64,000 bases of DNA, from contig OX485803.1 in NCBI GenBank assembly GCA_950295325.1, forward strand, positions 16,928,001 through 16,992,000, given 5' to 3'. The position numbers were made by a program, and so were the translations under genes. This document shows positions 37,326 to 46,723 of this stretch, piece after piece; position 1 is the stretch's first letter; every line of letters begins with the position of its first letter. The stretch is from Polytrichum commune. Taxonomy: Eukaryota; Streptophyta; Polytrichopsida; Polytrichales; Polytrichaceae. The notes beneath the pieces were generated by a model. That model ran no database searches, was not told the DNA's origin, and was given only the letters and a program-made list of their open reading frames with translations.

Positions 37326-38564
37326 GAGCAAGCCCACTCGTTCCTGGATCTGCATCTGCATCCGGCAATGAAAAGTGGCCTCCGTCCAGAATGCAGATGC
37401 AGACCCAGGCATATGTGCCACTCATCCTGCATCGCATTTTTCACTAACTTCAGAAGTTCCTCTAAAATGATCGGTAGGTTTCTGAAGTCATGAACTTCAA
37501 CCCGTTATTTCTCGAACTCATTTGCAAGTAAGTAAGTGAGCTGATGAATTCCCGCAGATTTACCCTAATTCTCATGTGGTTATTTCTCAAACTCATTCTC
37601 AAGTAAGTAACCCAGCTGACGAATTCCCCCCAGATTTACCCTAATTCTCATGTGGTTATTTCTCATGCTCATTCTCAAGTAAGTAACCCAGCTGACGAAT
37701 TCCCCCAGATTTACCCTAATTCTCATGTGGTTATTTCTCATGCTCATTCTCAAGTAAGTAACCCAGCTGACGAATTCCCCCATATTTACCCTAATTCTCA
37801 TGTGGTTATTTCTCATGTGGTGATTTCTCGAACTCATTCTCAAGTAAGTAACCCAGCTCAACGAATTCCCTGAGATTTACCCCAACTCTCATGTGGTTAT
37901 TTCTCGAACTAATTTTCAAGTAAGTAGCCCAACTCAACAATTCCCCCATATTTACCCCAACTCTCATGTGGTTATTTCTCGAACTAATTTTCAAGTAAGT
38001 AGCCCAGCTCAACAATTCCCCCAGATTTACCCCAACTCTCATGTGGTTATTTCTCGAACTAATTTTCAAGTAAGTAGCCCAGCTCAACAATTCCCCCAGA
38101 TTTACCCCAACTCTCATGTGGTTATTTCTCGAACTAATTTTCAAGTAAGTAGCCCAGCTCAACAATTCCCCCAGATTTACCCCAACTCTCATGTGGGTAT
38201 TTCTCTTGCGGTTATTTCTCGAACTAATTTTCAAGTAAGTAACCTAGGTCAACAATTCCTCCAGATTTACCCTAATTCTCATGTGGTTATTTCTCGAATT
38301 CACATGTAAGTAAGAAAGTGAGATGTAGAATTCACGCAGGTGGCTTGTCTTATTTGACGTGTGTCTTAATGGGCCGTGTCTTATTGAAATAGCAGACTCC
38401 CTGCATAAGTTGACGTTATGCAGGGAGGGTTGCTGTGCCTGCAATACTTTTCATCCCGATTTAGAATATACAAGGACCATTGGGCGTCATTCCTGCATCC
38501 GCATCTACATCGCGGATGTAAAAGTGGAGATGCAGATGCGGATGCAGGGTGAGTGGCCTTGCCC
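37326..38564. mobile_element. Harbinger-like element carrying a minisatellite
   Basis: The left end GAGCAAGCCCACTC follows TAA (37323-37325). The right end GAGTGGCCTTGCCC precedes TAA (38565-38567). Subterminal GCATCTGCATCC-type motifs are also inverted (about 37350-37365 and 38525-38548). The 1,239-bp interior is mostly a 75-bp tandem array, preceded by text of the dispersed CCGGTT-type repeat (CCTCTAAAATGATCGGTAGG at about 37452). There is no transposase. Confidence 0.75.
37500..38320. repeat. 75-bp minisatellite, about ten units
   Basis: Unit landmarks (GATTTACCC or TATTTACC) fall at 37557, 37633, 37708, 37783, 37874, 37949, 38024, 38099, 38174 and 38264. Spacing is 75 or 76 bp except for two units lengthened to 90-91 bp by a partial duplication of GTGGTTATTTCTC. 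Because 75 is a multiple of 3, both strands stay open (138 plus-strand and 142 minus-strand codons of 25-residue repeats). I take these as by-products of the period, not proteins. Confidence 0.9.
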
Positions 38565-39217
38565 TAATGCTTGTAAAGGCTTGAGAGAGGGAGTATGATT
38601 ACTTTGAGCTTGGGGACAAGTGGTCGGAAATCTGGACGACAAGCCTACTCTTCTCTCTTAACTACACACACTCCTCCCACAAAGGCACACCTACTTGCAT
38701 ACTTCACCTAGCTACCAGGCTCATCTCACCCTTATTCACCGGCCATTTGCTCTGCCTCCGAATACACATCAACCGTATGGGCCATGGCTACATTATTTAC
38801 GGTATTTATTGTCACTCATTACACTCTAATTCATGTAATATCATGCTTGTGTCAACCAAAGTGCATGTGACATAAGGAGTTCTATAGTGTCACCATGGAT
38901 GCGTGATAAAAGAGAATCGGTGTAGCACGTGACATTATGGAATAACACAAAGTCAACATCACAATAATGACAATAACTACAGTGATGACAATGTGATGCA
39001 TGTGAGCATGTGGTTTGAATGCTTTGGTGATTTATTTTAATGTCAAAAACCATGATATAGGGAGGGAAACATGGCAATAAGGAGTGAGATTTACACTAAG
39101 AACATCCATTCTTTAATGGCAATTTGGTGTAATTGTTTCATGAGTGTTCTAACTTCATTTGTGGGTGTTTTGAGTCATTCTAGTTCTTTATTGATGGTTC
39201 ATGAATGGTGTATGACT

Positions 39218-39231
39218 TTTGGTGTGTGTGT

Positions 39232-39262
<31 letters not shown>
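39218..39262. repeat. (GT)n followed by G-run
   Basis: A dinucleotide tract passes directly into about 16 G. It lies within the decayed RLE coding region of the old minus-strand LINE, so it arose by expansion after inactivation or was tolerated there. Confidence 0.9.
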
Positions 39263-42200
39263 TATATCAATGGGGGTGCCTAATACACATAAAATATCCG
39301 GTCTGAGTTTGGCTAAGCATCTACATGGGAGAATGAAGCATGTGCATCGGAGTACCACTGCGGGACTGTGACGTCTTGAGGTCTAGAGTTTTGGTCTCTT
39401 GTGTTGATGAGTGTGTAGGATCTCAGGAGTTTATTTGATTATAGTGCGTATCCTATTTGGTGCATTAATTTATTATGGTGTGCTAGACATAGTCATTTTA
39501 TGTGGGGGTTTAAGCATGTATAGAGTAAGTGTGGCAAGGTATCTATGGCATTATTGGGGCATGGGTGTAGAATGGGCCAAAAGATATTTTTGTGGTGGTT
39601 GCCCATGTATTGGGCATATCGGAATTTTAATATTCATGCGATTTGGGCATATGTGATTCCGGGATTTTTTCCAAAATTGGTTGGAGAGTTTATGGTTGAT
39701 TTGGTAATTGGATGTCCATTTGTCTATATATGTGAATTTGGATCGAGTTAGTCTTAATTCTTTATTCTTTTGTTCTTTGTTGATGTATGCTTATAGGATG
39801 CGTATGGCACTTGCGTGTGTGGAGGTTGGGATCATGTTGAGCCAGTATGGTTTGGTGTATCTAGGGTGTGTTGGTGGGTTTGTTTAGGGGGGTTCCATCA
39901 TTTGCTAGTTGGTTAAAGATTTCGTTGCCTATTATGCTAGCGTGAGCTCTAACTTTATGTATTGTAATTTTGTGTGTGGAACAAGTTATTTGGTTGACTA
40001 TGGCATCTATGAGTAGCTTATCGGGGTGGTTGTGTTGGGATGATGGGTGTTGTATGTGGTTATTTACCAAGTTAATACTACTAAGGCTATTTGTAAAGAT
40101 GAGTGTGTCTTGTGTGTGGTAGCATGTATTATTTATTGCTATTAGTATGGCGTTTAATTTGGCCTCGAGTATGTTTTGTAGTCATGGGAGTCTCTCAACA
40201 ATTCAAAGGTTGTTAGCTTGGATGTAGATACCTGAGCCGGCTATGTTGTCTGCGCCTTTATTTTCAAGGGGTATGAATGAGGCATCGGTGTATATGCATT
40301 GTTATGGGCTTAAACTTGAGGGGATGGGTATTGCATAGTTCAACGGGTAGAGGTTGTTTTAAGTGATTGGTTTTTGTGTGGGTGTGTTATGAAGTTGTGT
40401 GCCATGCATGAGAATATTTAACTTTGTTTCCAAGGGGGGGGGGGGGTGGCCTTGCATTAGGTTGATTTTGACATAGACATTGTATAGTCCAAGTATGTGT
40501 GGTGTGAGTGTATTGAATGTGTGTTGGCATCCCGGTGGGGATCTTTGATGATGGATGCGTATTATGGTGGTATATTCAATTTCTGGATGGTGAAGGTTTT
40601 TGGCCATTCCAATGCGGGGTTGTATTGTATGTTGTTATGTGGGAAGGTTACGGTATTGTGTATGTCTGCGTGGTTGATGGGGAGGGGTTTCTCTTTATGG
40701 TTGACTTTGATGATGGTTGTGGCATCATGATTTTCATGGGTTGCCATCCGGGCCCAATGGAATGATGCCATGGCAACCTTGTGGTATGGGGGATGGGCTA
40801 GGTTGTTTTGTTCCCATTTCGATGAGCATGTAAATTATGTTGATCCAAAGATTATGTCTTTGTTATGTGGGGAGTTGTAGTGTGTGAGTGTTATTGGGCA
40901 TGTGAGGGGTAAAGGGTAGTATGAGTGTGTAATGTGGTAGGTTTTTATTTAGGTTTGTAAGGTTGAAGGGTGTAGTATTTGGTGATTGTTGTTTGGGTTA
41001 TGTTTTGGTTTCTTTGTAGGGAGGATTGTGACATATCTTTGGATTAACCATAGAATTTCGGTGGCGAAATTTTGAGGTGAGGGGTGTCAAAAGTTGGCCA
41101 TGGGGTGTGTTTGATTTTGGTTAAATCTTTCCCGTAGCCATTGGAGCCTTGCGAGGGGCATAGTTCAAATGTATGCTCCAGTTTGATTGTAGATATTGGA
41201 TTACATCCCTTATACTTGTATGGTGGGTTTGGTTGTGATGATGTCTTTGTCCGGATTGCATTCGTTGGTAGAGAGGGTGAGGTTTGGGGCTTTAATAGGT
41301 GGGCGAATGAATCTTTGGCCCTTAGATTGTATGATATTGGTACATGGGTTGTATGTGGCCTAGGTGTTTGTTTTGTAGGAATTTGTGAAGTATGAATATA
41401 TTGTGGTCAAGGGTGATATTGTCATGGTGGAGAAGTTGTGAGGCCTCTACCCATTTTGTCATGGTTGTTGGGGGTGTATTCCATGGGCATAGGTAGTGTT
41501 GTTTTAGGGCTTTTGCTCCCCGTTTTTCTTTATATGTTTTAGTTTTGGTGTTTATTATGACTTGTATTGGTTTTTTGACTGTGGAATCCACTTGGTTGTT
41601 GCTGCTTGTGGGTGGGGTGTGTATTGGTTCTTGTTGTGGGGGTGGTTTGTGAGTCATTGATGGGTTATGTGGGAATAGTAGTTGGGCTTGTGCAAAGGCT
41701 TCCTTGATTAGCTTTGGGGCAACTTCAAATTTTTGCTTGAATTATTTGGTGGATAGAATTTGGTGGGTGCTTGGATTTTGGATTTGATTGAGAGTAGTGA
41801 TGTTAAACATGTGTGATTTGTTGAGGCATCTCCTAGGGGTATGTTTATGTTCTTGGGAAAGGAGAGCGTAGTTTGGTGTTTGTATCAAATGCGAGTTCTA
41901 TTGTTGATTGTTTTATAGGGAAATTTTTGATGTCGGTGTTTACGTGGATTTCGTATTCCCTTTCAAGTAGGTACATGGTGCAGGCTCTGGGGGACCTTGC
42001 TCATGCTTGGTATTTTAGGCATGGGAGGTGGTAGGATCCTCCATATTTTGCTGTGATATATTTGGTTAAGTTGGCCTTGGTCGTTGAGGGCATTTTGTAG
42101 TTGTTTACCAATGCAATTCATGTAATATGAGAGGATGGAGGTGGTGTTAATGCCAAAATCTTCATTAGAGAGGTGAGTTTGAATGTTATGCTTTTGGGTA

Positions 42201-42800
42201 AGTTGCATATGTCTTTGGTTAGTTCATTAAGGATTTTATCGAGTTTCTTGATGTCTGGTTCAGAGAATGGGATTGTGTAGTACGCGTAGGCTATTCTTGG
42301 TTATAATATTGTGTTTAGAATGTGAATTTTTATTTGATTGTGGTGGGGGATGCCATAAGTAATTTACTTTCTTTTTTATTTTTCCCATGGTAATGTCCTT
42401 TTGGATATTCCATTTAATTGAAGGGACTAGGTGAATGCCAATGTATGTGTATGGTTCGTGTAGCATGAGAGTAGGGAAAGATTTATGTTTGAAGTGGATA
42501 TGTTGTGCATGTATGTATCCTCTGAAGGTAAGGGGTTTCAAGTTTGATTTATTTGGGCATTTTGTGATTGCGCAATTGGAGAGGTTGAGGTCAAAGTGTG
42601 TCCATTATGAGAATTTTTAAAGTTCATAGATTTGTTGTTGGATATGTGTTAAGTTATCGGTGATGATGGCTAGATCATCAACATATGCTATGGTATTGCA
42701 TGTAGCTTACAATGTCTTGAAGTGGTATCCCATATTGTTTTTTTTCCTAGCCAACAAATGAGTGGGTCTAAGAATATGATGAATAGTTAGGGACTTAGGA

Positions 42801-42811
42801 TGTCTCCTTGG
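42801..42811. repeat. target-site duplication, left copy
   Basis: TGTCTCCTTGG is repeated at 56173-56183. On the minus strand it is part of the QGD codons of the old LINE RT, so the interrupted coding sequence continues across the insertion. Confidence 0.9.
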
Positions 42812-43051
42812 AACAATCGGTGAGTTTGAGGAGGGCACAGAGGGAACGGAAGCAATCCGATGAGAGAATGAGCAGATCGGTGAAGCCCTGAAGGATCCGG
42901 GAGGCTGTAGGAGGTAGGAGGGAAAGAGACAAGAGTGGAAGCGGCAAAAATGTTGCTCCTCGTAAAAACTCTTTCCCTCCAGCCACCCACCTCTCCGGAT
43001 TCTGAAAGGGCACGGCGACCTGAGGACACCCCAACACGCGATTCACCCCAG

Positions 43052-43058
43052 TATAAAA
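43052..43058 (+). promoter_or_regulatory. candidate TATA box
   Basis: TATAAAA in the context CAGTATAAAAGACC, with a CA-rich pyrimidine stretch (CACTCTTCC) about 30-40 bp downstream that could hold a start site. Confidence 0.4.
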
Positions 43059-43760
43059 GACCCTGCCAACACGCTACACCATCACTCTTCCCCTCCGAAG
43101 CCCCCAGAAACCAGAGATCGAAGAAGCGTGAGATTGCCCCCGCGGTGCACCAGAGAAGTTGTCTCCCCGGCCACAGGAAGAAGCTGCCGAATCCAACCAC
43201 TAGATCTATGGTTACCGAAGAAAGCCGCTGAAGAGAGCTGCCGAAGTAAGCTACCGAACCTAGCTAATGAGCTCGGTGATTACAGCTACCGGAGCAACGG
43301 ACGAACGGCCACATACACTGAAGAAAGTTGCCGAACCCAGCTGCTGAGTCAAGCACCAGATCTACACCGGACACAGAAGTAGTAGGATAGATAGCGCGAT
43401 CTTAGCACAAATAGATTTATTGTCTCTCTCTCTCTCAGAATCAGAATCAAGTAGATCGAAGCATACAAAGAAGGTTAGAAAGTTAGATCGGCGAAGAAAA
43501 ACTATATTGATCTAGTTAGGCCCCCCCCAGAGATCCAATAAGACACACTTGATAGAAGCTCCCAGTAAAGAGTGACTGCATAGCTTAAGAAATCCCGAAG
43601 AGAGGTACCCGAAAGCTGACAATCCATAGAGTAAGCAGTAGAGTGACACTAAAAACACCAGGTTTCTTGAACCAGGCCGTTTTTGAAGGTCGCAGTCAGA
43701 TATAAAGGAGATACAACGCCGCTTGCAACCCCCAATCACCGAAGGCCACACCGAACTTGA

Positions 43761-44169
43761 CACCTCTGTCTACACCGAACTCGGTGTACTGAAGCCGGGA
43801 CAAGCTTGGAAGCCGCTGAATCAAGCAAGCAGACTCGCAGCTACCGGAGGAAGCAAGATTCGAAAGTTGTAATCAAAGAGAACCAGAAATTGTTGCCGCT
43901 CACAACCACTGGCCACTTGTGGAGATCTTCCGCGGGCAAACTAAAGACGCCGCAGAGAACCTGTACACCTCTGTCTACACCGAACTCGGTGTACTGAAGC
44001 CGAGATAAGCTTGGAAGCCGCTGAAGCAAGCAAACAGACTCGCAGCTACCGGAGGAAGCAAGATTCGGAAGCTGTAATCAAAGAGAACCAGAAATTGTTG
44101 CCGCTCACAACCACTGGCCACTTGTGGAGATTTTCCGAGGGCAAACTAAAGACGCCGCAGAGAACCTGT
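43761..44169 (+). repeat. 205-bp tandem duplication in LINE 5' region
   Basis: CACCTCTGTCTACACCGAAC starts at 43761 and again at 43966. The two units are nearly identical through GCCGCAGAGAACCTGT. 5' monomer repeats act as promoters in some LINEs (mouse L1 is the classic case). Here this is only a suggestion from position. Confidence 0.85.
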
Positions 44170-44398
44170 AAGGAGCAAGGTTGCTGTAACACAAAGGAGC
44201 ACCGGCTACTCAAGCTGCCGAAAGGAGAAGACTCAACACCCAGTTGTGTCGTTAAAACCAAGTTTTGCTGCCACTGGAGCTGAGAAGATTGCTGCAGAAA
44301 CGAGCCGAGAGCTGCTGGAGCTGCGTGCTGTGAGGAGCTGGAGCTACGAACCTGTGGAGTTTTCTTTCGAGATAACCCAGCAGAGCCGCGGAGCATTG

Positions 44399-45082
44399 GT
44401 AAGTTGACACGTTAATTTGTTTTCTCATTAGTTGCACATAGGCACACACATAGTCTTAGACACATCATAGCATTGATAGGTTTGTTAGGATAGTAAGCAA
44501 AATGAAGGTTGCATATGCAACCTACCTTGTTATCATTATGTGGCTAGTACTAGCCACACCATACTGGATATACTCTCATAGTGTCAACTCTCACACCACA
44601 TGGGAATGCCTTACAAACTCTTGCTTTAAAAACACATATAAGAACATCATAAATCCAAAGGTATGGTATAACAACCTTAATGTTCATAACATAAATGAAT
44701 GTTCCATTAGAAATAATGGATCCGTGGTAGTAACGGTAGATGCTTGTGCTTTTAGTTATACTTGCCTCAAATGCTTAGGAGATGAATGGAATGTTAGAGT
44801 TGTGACAAATCATAATCTACATAAAAGCACTTACAACCAATTTGTAAATACTAATATGAAGATTCATATGAATAGGAAAAGGTGTTATCATAGGATGAAT
44901 GCAAGTTGTACTCATACTAGTACTCATATGATGTTAGAAAGTGCAAATCACTTCTTCTTTCACTCTCAATTCCTAGGAGGCCCACAACTTAATTTGTGGA
45001 AAGGAATTAGAGGAAAGAAAATAAGAAGTATACCTCATTCAAAACTAAAGTACAAAACGTTTGTTTGCTTTGCTTATATCAG
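44399..45082 (+). other. candidate intron over the ORF1 leader
   Basis: A consensus donor (TTG/GTAAGTT, GT at 44399) and a pyrimidine-rich acceptor (GCTTTGCTTATATCAG, ending at 45082) bracket 684 bp. Splicing would remove the first 194 codons of the long frame and place an ATG (45084, MATITPTSSS) one base after the junction. This is inferred from splice-site quality alone. A nearer acceptor (TTCTCATTAG, about 44431) would give a much shorter intron and keep the long form. Confidence 0.35.
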
Positions 45083-46703
45083 AATGGCAACCATCACTCC
45101 AACCTCATCATCCCGTAAGTTGTTTGAAAATGAAAATATAGATTCTACAAGTGGAAAACGTCCAGTGCTTGCTGTGGTATTGTCAAGTCAAAAGAAGGTT
45201 AAAGGAATAGCACCCACTGAGAGAACACGCCCCCCCTATTGGCTAGGTTTTCAAGCTATGAACACAATTGCAAAATTTGCTAACATGCCTCTCATTCAAA
45301 CACCTTCTTTCACTGAGTTAGTCAAAAAAGGTATGTGTGAGTCTGAAGCACATGAAATGGTGGAGTCATCTCCCTCCTTTCCGTTCGTTGCCCAAGAAGA
45401 GTGGCCTTCTATACGAACGGATGGTAAGGAGGGAATGCACTACAATCTCACCCAGATTCCTTCGGATGTGGAAGTGGGTGACCATGGATTTGCTTTGGAC
45501 TATCACATATCTATCCATTTTGAAATTGAAAGAATAGAATTGGATAGAGATGTGATACTCAACTTAACAAAGGATAGATTAAAAACAATGAGGATAGAGG
45601 TCGGGGAAGTTCTAGGAGAGCCCATAGCTGTCCTTTGTTTTCATGGGACCAAAAGATGGAGTGGAATTATTAAACTCCACCTTAAAAACCCTGAAATGGA
45701 TGGATATGGCCTTCTCTGTGGATTGAGACCTTTCATCCTCAAGCTTGGCCAATTTACACATGCTATAGGCAAAGTGTGTAAATCCTTTGATACCATTGCA
45801 ATTGCATCCATGCTCTCCGTCAAAATCACAGCCCCGTCAATCAAGGGTAAAGAATGGTATGATTTGTTTGTAGAAATAGTTGGGGATGGATTTCGACGGG
45901 GCCTTGACTTTGAAATAACGAATGTGCAAAAATCGGTGGATGCAGAGTTTGATTGGATTAAAGCACCCTCTCCAGAGGAAGCCAAAAGAATTAAAGCACT
46001 CAAACTTTCATTTTTTAATGAAATAGTAGATGTAAACTTTGCAAGTAATGAAAAACTCTCAGAAGATGATAAAGCCCGAAAGAATGCACTCATTCTAATC
46101 GCCCGTAACCTCAATAAGGTAAAAACAACCATGCAAATCGAAGAAGGAATCCGAAAATGCATGGGAGAACTAAATGTTCTCGGTTTTTACTTTAAACTTG
46201 AGAACGGGAAGCATACGGGCTCATGCAATGTCCAATGCCTCAACTCGTTTGTCTACAAGAAATTTGTTAAGAAAAATGAAAAAATATTTGGTAAATATGT
46301 TGAATTTACCCCCCATCCAAAAAATCTAGACGGGATAAATGCACCTAGTAAAGAAGAGCTAGTTAGACTTGGATTTTCAGACGTGAACACCGCACTTGCA
46401 AACACCATCCAAGCTCTGGAGAATGGACCGCACCAAAACATCACCAACAAAGATCTCAACAAAATGGTAGAAGCAGCGGTAAAAAAGGAGACGGATGAAA
46501 TACGAAAAGAAATGGTGAACCTTAAAGATGAGATTGTGCAAGAGGCTAAGGTTTATGCCGACCATGTGCAAGCGGAGTCAAACAAGAATTCCAAGCTCCA
46601 AATACAACTCCTTCAAAGGCAAATGAAGATTACCTTGGATGCTATAGAAGCGGCTCATCCGGACATATCGGAAATTGAAAACAATATGGACTTGACAAAC
46701 TAA
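44502..46703 (+). CDS. LINE ORF1 protein, 733 aa, intact
   Basis: The open frame runs from ATG 44502 to TAA 46701-46703. The first about 28 residues (MKVAYATYLVIIMWLVLATP...) look like a signal peptide or membrane anchor. A Cys-rich part follows (WECLTNSCF, DACAFSYTCLKC, KRCYH, NASCTH) to about residue 190. From M195 the protein changes to a soluble, charged type. The middle (about 350-600) has no family I recognise. Residues about 645-725 are Lys/Glu-rich with heptad-like spacing and probably form a coiled coil, as in many LINE ORF1 proteins that bind their RNA as multimers. Base composition is balanced, unlike the G-poor ORF2 that starts about 20 bp downstream. The functional start may be M195, if the upstream intron is real. 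The N-terminal 194 codons are nevertheless open, which is unlikely by chance at this AT content. Confidence 0.7.
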   Translation: MKVAYATYLVIIMWLVLATPYWIYSHSVNSHTTWECLTNSCFKNTYKNIINPKVWYNNLNVHNINECSIRNNGSVVVTVDACAFSYTCLKCLGDEWNVRVVTNHNLHKSTYNQFVNTNMKIHMNRKRCYHRMNASCTHTSTHMMLESANHFFFHSQFLGGPQLNLWKGIRGKKIRSIPHSKLKYKTFVCFAYIRMATITPTSSSRKLFENENIDSTSGKRPVLAVVLSSQKKVKGIAPTERTRPPYWLGFQAMNTIAKFANMPLIQTPSFTELVKKGMCESEAHEMVESSPSFPFVAQEEWPSIRTDGKEGMHYNLTQIPSDVEVGDHGFALDYHISIHFEIERIELDRDVILNLTKDRLKTMRIEVGEVLGEPIAVLCFHGTKRWSGIIKLHLKNPEMDGYGLLCGLRPFILKLGQFTHAIGKVCKSFDTIAIASMLSVKITAPSIKGKEWYDLFVEIVGDGFRRGLDFEITNVQKSVDAEFDWIKAPSPEEAKRIKALKLSFFNEIVDVNFASNEKLSEDDKARKNALILIARNLNKVKTTMQIEEGIRKCMGELNVLGFYFKLENGKHTGSCNVQCLNSFVYKKFVKKNEKIFGKYVEFTPHPKNLDGINAPSKEELVRLGFSDVNTALANTIQALENGPHQNITNKDLNKMVEAAVKKETDEIRKEMVNLKDEIVQEAKVYADHVQAESNKNSKLQIQLLQRQMKITLDAIEAAHPDISEIENNMDLTN

Positions 46704-46723
46704 TTTCGACAAACATCCCGGCG

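Larger units (their letters stand above)
39000..42811 (-). pseudogene. old LINE ORF2, 3' half (RT to RLE), split copy
   Basis: Read on the minus strand from 42811 downward, this relic follows the ORF2 of the younger LINE block by block: QGDILSP/LFIIFLDPL, then AYVDDLAIIT (RT motif C, about 42680), HEPYTYIGIHL, LQNALNDQGQ, HWARMATHENHDATTI (about 40750), KVRAHASIIGNE (RNase H end, about 39950), a Cys/His block with LPHLLYTC, and RPDILCVLG (RLE motif, about 39300). Many stops and frameshifts interrupt it. Its plus strand is G/T-rich because the sense strand is G-poor. A (GT)n-(G)n expansion at about 39218-39262 sits inside the RLE region. The remainder of this element lies at 56173-57060, and the younger LINE separates the halves. 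The 3' end near 39.0 kb is approximate. Confidence 0.85.
42813..44398 (+). promoter_or_regulatory. LINE 5' untranslated/promoter region
   Basis: About 1.6 kb precedes ORF1, more GC-rich than the surrounding DNA. It contains TATAAAA at 43052-43058, a second TATA-like ATATAAAGG near 43700, a (TC)n tract near 43422-43438 and a tandem 205-bp repeat. Short open frames inside have no recognisable domain. A TATA 240 bp in from the 5' end is unexpected for a LINE, whose promoter should direct initiation at its first base. The element could therefore use more than one start or carry a captured promoter. Confidence 0.5.

Noticed and set aside
37652-38309. Long open frames on both strands with 25-residue repeats
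   Set aside because: They follow from the 75-bp minisatellite period inside a TIR element. The same repeat is open on both strands and the unit shows no protein-like character.
37326-38564. CRISPR-like array
   Set aside because: Units are contiguous 75-bp tandem repeats without unique spacers, in a eukaryotic transposon context.
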